Source of the DNA: Magicicada septendecula
Lineage: Eukaryota; Arthropoda; Insecta; Hemiptera; Cicadidae
Direction: 5' to 3'
DNA length: 64,000 bases
NCBI GenBank assembly: GCA_034769895.1
Contig: CM068372.1
Location: 437,290,958-437,354,957 of the forward strand
Numbering within the stretch: the stretch's first letter is position 1; every line of letters starts with the position of its first letter. The notes under the pieces were generated by a model. The model was not told the DNA's origin and made no database searches. It saw only the letters and a list, made by a program, of their open reading frames with translations. Made by a program: the position numbers and the translations under genes. Shown here one piece after another: positions 11,177 through 22,427 of the stretch.

Positions 11177-13267
11177 ATACGTCAGATACATTTGAAAATT
11201 AACAGGAAAATAACACTTACAACACACGAAAATTTTAGTTCTACCGATAAACTACAGATGTCGTTCCTCGAAAAACTTTTCAAGTATCCCTCGTATTATC
11301 GGCAAAAATATATTTTTATATCTGTGTATTATAAAGATTGCCTGCTTGCAGAGAATATCCTCATTGTTTATGCATCACGCATAATAGTTTTTGGTATTCA
11401 AACTGCGTATAATACGATTGTATAACGATTGCACCAACTGTCATTGTAAAAGCCAGACAAAAAATGTAACATTCCATTAATTTAAAAGTGTTAAAACACC
11501 TGTAACTTTCTGAACGATCCATAAACAACTGTTCGGAAGGAGTTTAGTATTCAAATAGAATTTTACACGCATTATGGGTTTTAACGTTAAATGCGTGTCA
11601 AGATTTATCCTAAAAATATACTCACTTAATTTCTTTTCGTTTATATAAATATTATATTATGAAAGTTAAGAACTTACCGTTCCCCACTTTTTATTTAAAT
11701 TGGTAAATATTAATTAGTTGTGTGCGCACTGGGCAGAGATAATGTGTATCAGTTTGATGTGCACGGTATGTCTATTGTTGAACACGCAAACCCAGAGCGC
11801 TTCGTTTGCATGTTGCAATAACATTTTTTTGTATACTAAGAGTTTTTATTAAAGTGAAAACTTTATATACGGTACTATGGTGCCCGGGTCAGTCCCGTAC
11901 ACCTAGCGCTCATAGTGCATTCAAGAATAACTTCCGATCGGGGATTCTATACATAGTGACCTGCGAAAGTTTTATTTTCTGTATGTTAAAAAAAAAACGA
12001 TTTCCTTTTATGAAGATGTAAAGATGATTTCTCACGAAGGATTGTATTCGCTTACTACGGGATTCATTTCGGCATAAAGTTATAAAATATGATTATTTCT
12101 TTCGATAGTTACTTCCATCCGGCCTAGTTTTTCAGTTGTCATATACATTGCATTCAACGAGCGAAGTCAGTTCTCAGTTTTAACTCAACCGTTTGCCATT
12201 TGCCTATCTGTCTCTATTTCTCTTTTACGATATACGGTATCTCTTTGTCTATATATCTGTCTCACGATAACTTTTGAATGCATTAACAGATTTTTTTAAA
12301 ACTTGGCAAACGTGTCGAAACCTTTAACCTACAAAGTTCTATTGTATTTTAGATTGTTCTCCTTAAATATAGGGGGACGGGAGCCAAAAATGTGAGAGAG
12401 TTAAAATTGTGAAAAGATAGCAACATGTCCGTGTGGAGTATCAAATTAAAAAGAATTTTAACAACAATCTGAACATAGTGTTTACATTTGAGAAATTACA
12501 AATTTTAGAACACCCGACATGTATTAAAATGGTTAAATTTTAATGACGGTATTTTTAAATTGTAATAATTCATGATGAACATCAGGCTAAAGGTACGACG
12601 TTAATCCAAATCCGAAAGTAGAGTTTGTTTTAAGAATTATTGGCTTTAGAGGCACCACGAGCAAAAAAATGGAAGTCAGATTTTTGCAAAAATTGTAAGA
12701 GGCTAGGTTCAAGAAGCTGACTAGTAATATTAACACCAACCATGGGAGTTTTCGTTCTCCGGCTGAATTGACCATATCTACGGTACTTCAAGGTAGGGTC
12801 ACAAATGGCGATACTATGAAGTGAAAACTCCAAAACATCTTGTTTAGAGTCTAGTGATATAATGACCAGACAATTAAGGCCAGGAAAGCTAAGTATTAAA
12901 ATATCTTGTACTGTTTTGTACTGTAGAATATTGTTACGATGTCACGTTTAAGACCTACGTACGCTGTAATGTGTGTGTTAGGTTCTACATTTGTTAATAA
13001 CAAATGCATACAAACCGAAGACAAGCAATGTTTAAAGTTTAAATTTTCTAATGTTAGTTTAATAAATACCGAAACCTAGAATAGCCGAGAGCGTCCCCCC
13101 GTCCCACCCGGCCAGTGTGGTAGGTGTTGCCTCAGTCAAGGCCGCTCAAAAGTAGGTTCCAGTGTATTCAAGAACACTTGAGATACGCATTAAGTGGCGT
13201 GAAGTGTGGATGTAAAATTTCTAGAAGGTGTGTGCTACCTATGAAAAGCCATGGCAGCCGGCTTGTC
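11177..13267. other. intergenic DNA, nothing recognised
   Basis: Mostly AT-rich. Short frames at 11,192-11,425 (plus), 11,806-12,021 (plus) and 12,587-12,833 (minus, two overlapping frames) have no recognisable domain, low complexity or splice context that would support a gene. Confidence 0.5.
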
Positions 13268-13545
13268 AGTCAGTTGTGTTGAGCGATTGATTTCCTTAGC
13301 GCGGATCGAGTGTTTGTAGAAGTATTGTAGCAAAGTGTTGTTGTGTTATAATTAGTGCGGAATTCTTCATAGTTGACATTATTATTGCGTGTGTACAAAT
13401 TTTACTCGAATTGTTGTAAGAGACTACCTTGTTGATTACAAATTATTAATTGTGATAATTAAAACTAGTTATTAGTGACTTAATTGGTGTCTTGTATTTT
13501 GTTTTCCACTGTACCATACGACGATCAGTAGACCGTCGGAACAAT
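13268..13545 (+). repeat. dispersed repeat also present inverted at 48,680-48,975
   Basis: Landmarks shared with the reverse complement of 48,680-48,975 include gttgacattattattg, a T-rich middle, and ttgttttccactgtaccata followed by cgacgatcag. Identity is roughly 70% by eye, with the strongest match at the right end. It may be the leader or terminus of a retroelement. No coding part can be assigned to it. Confidence 0.7.
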
Positions 13546-13653
13546 ACGTTTGGGACGTTTGCTGGACGTGCTTGTATGGAGAGCAATTGTGAAGTCGTTC
13601 CGGGAAAATCCTTTACTCGAACTGCTTCCATCGTAATAAGTTTCTTGCTTGAC

Positions 13654-13689
13654 GTTTCGAACCGTAGAATTCTGACGTATCGTCCTCAG
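13654..13689 (-). ncRNA. hammerhead-ribozyme-like core (d)
   Basis: Minus strand: CTGAGGA, a 24-nt segment with only a short pairable stem, then GAAACGTC. Both conserved boxes are intact, but stem II appears weakened. Confidence 0.4.
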
Positions 13690-13765
13690 AAGCTGTGAGT
13701 AGCGGTTGAAAGATGCAGCAGCCTGGGTCTTTTTAACATTATCTTTCAACCGCTACTCACAGCTT

Positions 13766-13797
13766 CTGAGGGCGATCCAAAATTTTGGGATCGGAAC
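13766..13797 (+). ncRNA. hammerhead-ribozyme-like core (e)
   Basis: Plus strand: CTGAGGG, a perfect stem GATCC/GGATC around an AT-rich loop, then GGAACGTC. The stem is good, but both conserved boxes carry one change relative to CUGANGA and GAAAC, so this copy is likely inactive. Confidence 0.4.
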
Positions 13798-13939
13798 GTC
13801 GAGCAAGAAGAATATTACGATGGAAGTGGTCCGAGTAGAGGATTTACCCGTTGTTCACTAGAAGGGGCATTACTTTTACGGACGCTTCTTCAGCTCAACG
13901 GTCTCACTACTCGACCCTATCAATTAATCTGTAATAAGC

Positions 13940-14060
13940 GAGTGGCTCCCAAACTTTTCAGTCTGCGAACCCCCCCCCCCGCAAAAAATTAAAAATTTCT
14001 CGGACCCCGTCTGAGTTCTGAAATAAAACAAACAGTAAATATGAGATACACTCTTATATT
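13940..14060 (+). repeat. possible hAT-like transposon terminus
   Basis: The sequence gtggctcccaaacttttcag followed by a C run and cggaccccgtctgag looks like the CAGTGGTTCCCAAACTTT-type ends of hAT-derived elements. No matching opposite end was found within the window, so this is a weak call. Confidence 0.3.
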
Positions 14061-14267
14061 TTAATTAAAATGTATTACAATCAAAATTATATCACAAAAA
14101 TCAGGAAATAACTTACTTATTTAATAAGTTACCCCAAGATATATATAGGTGTTCTTATACTCTATATATTGTTTATACATAGGTACATTTATTTCCGACT
14201 AAATACTGTAATTAATATTTGTGGAAGAAATTTAAATGTAGTTAAATTTAATATATATATATCTCCG

Positions 14268-14421
14268 CGCGCGCGCGCGCGCGCGTGTGTGTGCGTGTGT
14301 GTTGTAGATTTTTGGGTACATCCGTGTATGTGATGCTTATATTGCCGACGTTTCGTTCCGTAATCCCGGAACATTTTTAAGGCGTACCGGTATTTAAATA
14401 TATATATATATATATATATAT
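14268..14421. repeat. (CG)n/(TG)n and (TA)n microsatellites flanking a Penelope-like motif
   Basis: An alternating CG run (14,268-14,285) passes into TG repeats to about 14,302, and a TA run lies at 14,396-14,421. Between them is hammerhead-like core (f), so the microsatellites may have grown from the tails of the inserted terminus. Confidence 0.7.
14350..14381 (-). ncRNA. hammerhead-ribozyme-like core (f), decayed
   Basis: Minus strand: CTTAAAA where CTGANGA is expected, then a good GTTCC/GGAAC stem, then GAAACGTC. The second box and the stem are intact while the first box is altered, as expected of a dead relic. Confidence 0.4.
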
Positions 14422-15164
14422 TCATAATTGCTCACATTATTCTTGTTATTAAACATTAATAATTAATTAATTAATATTTTATATTTTTACCAAGAAAATA
14501 TGTTTGTATTATTTATTTTACAATTTTCCGACTGCTTATATTACTGTCATCTCTGAAATATAGCCTGACTGTACACATAAATACAGTAGTTGAATCAATT
14601 TGAAATTAATTGTTTATAACAGATGTTTTATATGTATTTGATTTATATTTTGTATATAAAAATTAACACATATAAAAATTAACACTAAAATCCGTAATAT
14701 CTTTAAAAATTATTAATTTAATAAAATAATAAACACCTCTATTATGACTACCAACTTTATTCGTACCGGTTTTATATATGAAACATAAATTAGTCACATT
14801 GGAAAACGTTTAACCCGAGATAATGGAAACTAGCTGTTTTTTCGTGTTAACAGAATGTCATCTTACGCGGACAAAAAAATGAAACAAAATGAGATAAATG
14901 AACACATACTGTAGATTACTTACTGTATTGTGCAGTAAAATAAAGCAATAAAGAATATTGATAAGCTACTTACATATAAACGTTTAATTATCCTCCTGGA
15001 TAATTTCTGGTTAATTATTTTGGGAAAAAATATGGTTAATTTTTCTTAAAATTTAGTATGTTAATGTAGCAGCTCCTCTTAGCTTAGTCTTACGGTTTAG
15101 GTTTTCTTGTGCAGTAGTCTAGTAGTCTATGTCTTTTAAACTTCCTACAGTGAAATTTTTCAAT
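14422..15164. other. very AT-rich intergenic DNA
   Basis: Nothing recognised. Several ttaattaatt-type runs. Confidence 0.5.
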
Positions 15165-15400
15165 AGTTTTCAAAATAGTCCGTTAGTTTGTTTTACACTA
15201 CTTTATTTCCAACAAATTGCTCTAATTTAACAATGTGGTCAAACATTTCACCTTCTGAATTAGCTTCTAAATATCGACGAACACCGTTGAGCTACGAAAG
15301 CATGTCTGTAGCGCTAGGAACTCTTAACTTTCCACTGTCATTTTCCCTGTCAAGTTAGTTGGCATCCTCACCACTTGCACTCGGCAAATTTTTAACTTGC
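15165..15400 (-). pseudogene. possible pogo/Tigger-like transposase C-terminus
   Basis: On the minus strand 'PSATDMLS', a stop, then 'LNGVRRYLEANSEGEMFDHI', 'VKLEQFVGNKV' and finally 'KLTDYFEN' resembles the C-terminal end of pogo/Tigger transposases, which finish with a helical V.RY(L/I) segment and a short K-Q-x-K-(I/L)-T-D-(F/Y)-F motif. It contains in-frame stops and no DDE domain is visible upstream. Recognition rests on short motifs, so confidence is moderate to low. Confidence 0.4.
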
Positions 15401-16670
15401 ACTGTTTTGGGGCGTGTACGTATGTATTTATTTATTATGCAGCTATGGAAATCCAGAAACAAAATTATTATAACAAATGTTTCGCGTTAACCGTACAAAC
15501 TGTAATTGTAAAATAGAACCAACGATCGGGACCTGAGCTATATTTTGTGTTAACCAATACTTTTCCGTTCTCGTGTTAAACGTTTTCCACTGTAGGCTAT
15601 ATGGAAAACAGCTGATATAATAGATTTATTTAACTATTTATATGTACAGTTATATGTCTGAAAATGATAAAATATAATGATAATAGGCCTACAAACTGTC
15701 GAAACAGTATAAAATAATTAATAAAAAACATATTCTTGTAAAAAAATATAAAATATTATATATTATTAAGATACACAAGCCGACGCTCACAGTATAGTAA
15801 GTAAAACCAAAGTTTTTCGTGAAATTTATGTCACAAACCTGCGTGTACTATTTAGACGTAAAATCCGCTCTTCGCAAGGCAGCAATCACTCCCCACACAT
15901 CACTTTCAAAGGTGTGCAAAACGTTTGTGCCTGTATAAATCATTTATCAGGCCTAATTAAAAAAAAAAAAAATGACCTACTCTGATACGATCCACTGAAA
16001 ACACAAATCAAAATAATTAAAATTTTTCACGGAAATCTAAACACGACAGTAAGTTATTGGTGTTTGCAATTTATAAAAATTTATACTATTATGGCCTTTA
16101 TCAGTGGACTCTTTAACGTGACAAAACGTGAGCAAACATGCGAACTGGAACGTAAACTCGAACACGAAAGAGCCCCATGTAACATATCGGATCGGAGAAA
16201 TAAATAATTCATTCATTATTCTGTTATTTTAGCCTGGTGACACAGTCGCGCCCGCGCCACTATACAGATGGTTATCGGCAGCGTAACCAATATTTGCACG
16301 GCTGTTGATCGTACCCTTGTAACGCGCATTTAATGTTTAATAATTAATTGATACAGCTCATAAATAAGTACTGAGCGTGACTATAACAGCTGTTAGCACA
16401 ATCCACTATTTCAATATTACGTCTACGTTTTTGTTAATGACATGAAATTCTTACCAGTATAAAATTACCGATTGTTACCGTTTTCGCTGTGCACATTGTC
16501 ACTTTATGTAATATAGCCGTTCTAATTTGGGGAGGCAGATGTTTTTGTTTAGTAACAAAATTTGTACTAGGGCGTTGCCCGCCCTGGCCCCATGGAACTG
16601 CTCATATAGGCCCATATACGCTCGTATATTGCAAGGTAACAGGTTCGTAGCTGACTGCATTTGCAAGAAA
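15401..16670. other. AT-rich intergenic DNA left of the large array
   Basis: No coding or RNA signal recognised. A short GC-richer patch (16,560-16,620) contains gggcgttgcccgccc, a small hairpin without evident meaning. Confidence 0.5.
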
Positions 16671-18110
16671 AATATCGGTATGGAGAACCATACATGACTT
16701 CCATGTTCTAAGATTTATATTTAAAATCATGTTCGAAATGAAATATTTCCATAGAAACTACGTCTTTCTACTTATTGCTTCAGCATTAACCACAGTACTG
16801 TGGTCACTAACGTATACCACCTCACGTTTTCGCCCTCGATTTTCACCGATGATGGCAGTCGATGGCACTGCCGAAAAGTCTGGTTTTGCAGAAAACATTG
16901 GACTACGGCTAAAGCGTCCGGGAAGCAATTTTAACAAAAAAACTACTTCTTTGTTGCCGATAACGTAGTACACATATAAAAAATTCTCCCCTCCACCTTC
17001 AACTATAATTTTTAGTAATAGAAAATTACCCCCACCCCGTTCACCTAACCTCTTCATTTATAGATATTTCATCTACGTTTCTACAGTGGATTACTATGAG
17101 CTTCTTATCAGGATATTTTATTTATAAAAATTAAGTACTTTACTCTTGTTAAATCATAAAATGTTTCAGGTAAACTACCCCTTTCTCTTAACTGATCTTC
17201 TCCAAAATCAACAGACCTTCCGTCCTCTACAATTCAGGGAAGCATGCAAAAAAATATTTGATTCTGTTTGAATGTGCGGCAGTTATCGTTCGTCATGGAA
17301 ACATTTCTCTTGTTACAACATAAAATGTTGCAGGTAAACTACCCCTTTCCCTTAACCGATCTTCACCAACACCAATAGGTCTTGAGAAATCTACAATTCA
17401 GGGCTGTATGCAAAATATTATATGATTTTGTTTGAATTTGCGGCTGTTATGGTTTGCCATACAAAATACCCTTGATAAAACAAAAAACGTGGCAGGTAAA
17501 CTACCCCTTTCCCTTAAACGATCTTCACCAAAAACAATAGGTCTTTAGTACTCAAGAAATTAGAGCTGTATGCAAAAACGTATTTGATTCTGTTTGAATT
17601 TGCGGCTCTTGTCGTTTGCCATAGAAAATACCCTTTTAAAACATAAAACGTTGCTCGTAAACTACCCCTTTCCCTTAAACGATCTTCACCAAAAACAATA
17701 GGTCTTTAGTACTCAAGAAATTAGGGCTGTATGCAAAAACGTATTTGATTCTGTTTGAATTTGCGGCTCTTATCGTTTGCCATAGAAAATACCCTTTTAA
17801 AACATAAAACGTTGCAGGTAAACTAGCCCTTTCCCTTAACCGATCTTCACCAAAAACAACAGGACTTGAGAACTCTACAATTCAGGGTAGTATGGGAAAC
17901 ATTATTTGATTCTGTTTGAATTTGCGGCTGTTATCGTTTGCCATAGAAAATACCCTTTTAAAACATAAAACGTTGCAGGTAAACTACCCCTTTCCCTTAA
18001 CCGATCTTCACCAACACCAATAGGTATTGAGAACTCTACAATACAGGGCTGTATGCAAAACATCATTTGATTCTGTTTGAATTTGCGGCTGTTATCGTTT
18101 ACCATAGAAA
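16671..18110 (+). repeat. diverged left-edge unit (unit 0)
   Basis: It starts with the same tatcggtatggagaacc motif as the later units and shares the aatttactacttcttt-like and acccccaccccgttca-like blocks, then has six monomers (17,169-18,107). It contains about 170 bp (16,745-16,918) that is absent from the other units. It is clearly more diverged, as expected at the edge of an array homogenised by unequal exchange. Confidence 0.8.
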
Positions 18111-18660
18111 ATATCGGTATGGAGAACCATACATGACTTCCATATTCTAAGATTTATATTTAAAATCATTTTCAGCCAAACAGCCAGGGAAGGAATTTTA
18201 ACAAAAAAATACTTCTTTCTTGCCAATAACGTAGTACACATATAAAAAATATTATCCCCTCCCCCTTCAACTATAATTTTGATTTATAGAAAATTACCCC
18301 CAGCCCGTTCAACTAGCCTCTTCATTTATAGATATTTCATCTACGTTTCTACAGTGGATTATTAAGATCTTATCAGGATACTTTATCAAAATTAAGTACT
18401 TTACTCATGTTACAACAAAAAATGTTTCAGGTAAACTGCCCTTTCCCCGTAACTGATCTTCACCAAAATCAACAGACATTGAGTTCTCTATAGCTCAGGC
18501 ACATATGTAAAAAATTATTTGATTCTGTTTGTATTTACGGCAGTTATGGTTCGTCATATAAAAAATTACCCATGTTAAAACATAAAACATGAGATTTATA
18601 AAACAACATATCTAAGATTTATATTTAAAATCATTTTTGAAATAAAATATTTTCATAGAA

Positions 18661-18850
18661 CCTACTAACGCTGGGGAATTCTGAGGAGCCAATCAGAGTT
18701 GGGTCTACCTGTCACTCTGCTGAATTTGGTGGAAAGCCCTGTCACTGTCGTCAAAGTATCAGCCTTGACAGGGTCCTCTTTTTCTGCAAAATGGGAGAGG
18801 AGGCTTGAGATGGAGTGAGTGACATGGTCCCCACCTCAATGAAGAACCCA
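18661..18850 (-). other. GC-richer block in unit A with 56-codon open frame
   Basis: A block much richer in G and C than its surroundings. On the minus strand an open frame 18,835-18,665 reads GGDHVTHSISSLLSHF, then AEKEDPVKADTLTTVTG, then LSTKFSRVTGRPNSDW and ends at a stop. It has no ATG at its start. The amino-acid composition looks protein-like, but no family was recognised. Same block at 22,978-23,167, 27,456-27,645 and 31,777-31,966. It could be a captured fragment of a host or transposon gene. Confidence 0.4.
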
Positions 18851-19744
18851 TTGTTTTATAAAAATATATTTAAATTTTGAAAACTGAAAATTCTTTTCTT
18901 GTTGTAAATATTTATATTTTATAATCAAAATGACTTTATCAAAAAACAAACATTATTTTTTTATAATAAGTACTTACATATGTTTCTTAATATGCTTACT
19001 TTTTCTTCAATGTTGATGATCATTTCCAAACATTCTGACAAAATTGTATCTACAGAACAGTTAACATTCCCCAGGTTTCCATTTCTGCTAATTTCTCATT
19101 ACACCTTCCACTGACGTATTATTAACCATTTCATAAACTATCGTATAATCTTTTCAGATTTTGTGGTACAAAATCTGAAATTTTCAGATTGCCTGGCAAC
19201 AAAATTATTTTATTTTCAACAATTATTGCGGCTGTTATCGTTTGCCATAGAAAATACCCTTTTAAAACATAAAACGTTGCAGGTAAACTACCCCTTCCCC
19301 TCAACCGATCTTCACCAAAAACAATAGGTCTTGAGTACTATACAAATCAGGGCTGTATGCAGAAAATTATTTGATTCTGTGTGAATTTGCGGCTGTTATC
19401 GTTTGCCATAGAAAATACCCTTGTTAAAAAAACGTTGTAGGTAAACTACCCCTTTCCCTTAACCGATCTTCACCAAAAACAATAGGTCTTGAGAACTCTA
19501 CAATTCAGGGCTGTATGCGAAACATTATTTGATTCTGTTTGAATTTGCGGCTGTTATCGTTTGCCAAAAAAAAAAATTTCCCTTGATAAAAAAAAAACCG
19601 TTGCAGGTAAACTACCCCTTTCCCTCAACCGATCTTCACCAAAAACAAAAGGTCGCGAGTCCTCTACAAATCAGGGCTGTATGCAAAAAATTATTTGATT
19701 CTGTTTGAATTTGCGGCAGTTATCGTTTGCCATAGAAAAAAAAT

Positions 19745-19903
19745 CTAAGACACACAGACAGACACACAGACACACACACAGACACTTTTCGGAAAACGAC
19801 TTTTTTTCATGTTTTGAGTGTAGTAGAATCAGAATCTGCAATAATCTCGAACGCGATTTTTTTTGCCATCACCATACTTCCATTCCTTAAGGAATATGGA
19901 AGT
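19745..19903 (+). repeat. microsatellite-palindrome module (type 1)
   Basis: An (ACAG)n/(ACAC)n microsatellite is followed by acttttcggaaaacgac, a T run, a conserved 90-bp stretch, and the palindrome acttccattcc-ttaa-ggaatatggaagt (19,876-19,903). Other modules: 21,750-21,943, 24,224-24,383, 26,228-26,421, 28,703-28,858, 33,023-33,180, 35,028-35,220 and 37,005-37,193, plus a truncated one at 30,708-30,732. The order core repeats, tetranucleotide microsatellite, terminal hairpin is that of Helentron-associated non-autonomous elements (HINE, DINE, pearl). Confidence 0.8.
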
Positions 19904-22427
19904 AAATATCGGTATGGAGAACCAACCATACATGACTTCCATATTCTAAGATTTATATTTAAAATCATTTTCAGCCAAACAGCCAGGCTGTGTCTTACCT
20001 GCCTTTTTATTGCTGTATTAAATGAAAAATATTATATTACATTAAAATGAAAAAATTATAATTTTATTGCCTGGCAACAAAATTATTTTATTTTTAACAA
20101 TTACCATTGTTTCAAAAAGTTTAAATAAATTTTCAAGTACTTTACTCTTGTTAAAACGTAAAAGGTTGCAGGTAAACTACCCCTTCCCCTTAACCGATCT
20201 TCACCAAAATCGAAAGTCATTGAGACCTCTACAATTCAGGGACGTATGCAAAAAATTATTTGATTCTGTTTGAATTTGCGGCTATCGTTTGCCATAGAAA
20301 ATACGCTTGATAAAAAACGTTGCTGGTAAACTACCCCTTCCCCTCAACCGATCTTCACCAAAAACAATAGGTCCTGAGTACTCTACAAATCAGGGCTGTA
20401 TGCAGAAAATTATTTGATTCTGTTTGAATTTGCGGCTGTTATCGTTTGCCATAGAAAATACCCTTGTTAAAAAAACGTTGTAGGTAAACTACCCCTTTCC
20501 CTTAACCGATCTGCACCAAAAACAACAGATCTCGAGAACTCTACAATTCAGGGCTGTATGCAAAACATTATTTGATTCTGTTTGAATTTGCGGCTGTTAT
20601 CGTTTGAAAAAAAAAAAAATTTCCCTTGATAAAAAAACCGTTGCTGGTAAACTACCCCTTCCCCTCAACCGATCTTCACCAAAAACAATATGTCGCGAGT
20701 ACTCTACAAATCAGGGAGGTATGCAAAAAATTATTTGATTCTGTTTGAATTTGCGGCAGTTATCGTTTGCCATAGAAAATACGCTTGATAAAAAATGTTG
20801 CTGGTAAACTACCCCTTCCCCTCAACCGATCTTCACCAAAAACAATAGGTCTTGAGTACTATACAAATCAGGGCTGTATGCAGAAAATTATTTGATTCTG
20901 TGTGAATTTGCGGCTGTTATCGTTTGCCATAGAAAATACCCTTGTTAAAAAAACGTTGTAGGTAAACTACCCCTTTCCCTTAACCGATCTTTACCAAAAA
21001 CAATAGGTCTTGAGAACTCTACAATTTAGGGCTGTATGCAAATAATCTTTTGATTCTGTTTGAATTTGCGGCTGTTATCGTTTGCCATAGGAAATACCCT
21101 TGTTAAAACATAAAATGTTACAGGTAAACTACCCCTTTCCCTTAACCGATCTTCACCAAAAACAATAGGTATTGAGTACTCTACAAATCAGGGCTGTATG
21201 CAAAACTTTATTTGATTCTGTTTGAATTTGCGGCTGTTATCGTTTGCCATAGAAAATACCCTTGTTAAAAAAACCTTGCAGGTAAACTACCCCTTTCCCT
21301 CAACCGATCTTCACCAAAAACAATAGGTCTTGAGAACTCTACAATTTAGGGCTGTATGCAAATAATCTTTTGATTCTGTTTGAATTTGCGGCTGTTATCG
21401 TTTGCCAAAGGAAATACCCTTGTTAAAACATAAAACGTTACAGGTAAACTACCCCTTTCCCTTAACCGATCTTCACCAAAATCAACAGACCTTGAGACCT
21501 CTACAATCCAGGGCTGTATGCGAAACATTATTTCATTCTGTATGAATTTGCGGCTGTTATCGTTTGCCAAACAAACAAAATTACCCTTGCTAAAAAAAAA
21601 CCGTTGCTGGTAAACTACCCCTTTCCCTCAACCGATCTTCACCAAAAACAATAGGTCGCGAGTACTCTGCAAATCAGGGCTGCATGCAAAAAATTATTTG
21701 ATTCTGTTTGAATTTGCGGCAGTTATTGTTTGCCATAGAAAAAAAATCTACAGACACATAGACAGACAGACAGACACATAGACAGACAGACACACAGACA
21801 GACAGACAGACACACACACAGACACTTTTCGGAAAACGACTTTTTTTCATGTTTTGAGTGTAGTAGAATCAGAATCTGCAATAATCTCGAACACGATTTT
21901 TTTTGCCATCACCATACTTCCATTCCTTAAGGAATATGGAAGTAAAATTACCCTTGATAAACAACTGTTACTGGTAAACTACCCCTTTCCCTTAACCGAT
22001 CTTCACCAAAAACGATAGGTCTTGAGAACTCTACAATTTAGGGCTGTATGCAAAATATTATATTATTTTGTTTGAATTTGCGCTGTTATCGTTTGTCATA
22101 CAAAATACCCTTGATAAAACAAAAAACGTGGCTGGTAAACTACCCCTTTCCCTTAAACGATCTTCACCAAAAACAATAGGTCTTTAGTACTCAAGAAATC
22201 AGGGCTGTATGCAAAAACGTATTTGATTCTGTTTGAATTTGCGGTTCTTATCGTTTGCCATAGAAAATACCCTTTTAAAACATAAAACGTTGCAGGTAAA
22301 CTACCCCTTTCCCTTAACCGATCTTCACCAACACCAATAGGTATTGAGAACTCTACAATACAGGGCTGTATGCAAAACATCATTTGATTCTGTTTGAATT
22401 TGCGGCTGTTATCGTTTACCATAGAAA

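Larger units (their letters stand above)
13590..13870. repeat. head-to-head pair of Penelope-like termini (palindrome)
   Basis: The central arms 13,684-13,714 and 13,741-13,771 are reverse complements over about 31 bp with 26 bp between them (sharing ctgtgagtagcggttgaaag). Similarity continues outward on both sides through ttccatcgtaat and its partner attacgatggaag to about 13,590 and 13,870. Each arm, read away from the centre, carries a hammerhead-like core. The whole is two copies of one terminus in divergent orientation. Confidence 0.75.
18111..22427 (+). repeat. higher-order unit A (4,317 bp)
   Basis: The unit begins at atatcggtatggagaacc. Order of parts: AT-rich non-monomer segment, GC-richer block (18,661-18,850), AT-rich segment, monomers, microsatellite-palindrome module 1 (19,745-19,903), a 240-bp spacer, about ten monomers, module 2 (21,750-21,943), then three monomers. 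It lacks one monomer (about 161 bp) that units B to D have before module 1. Confidence 0.9.

Noticed and set aside
13446-13749. Overlapping minus-strand frames conserved with a frame at 48,449-48,739 (shared TDRRM-QWKTK)
   Set aside because: The similarity is explained by the shared dispersed repeat at nucleotide level. Beyond it the frames do not match each other.
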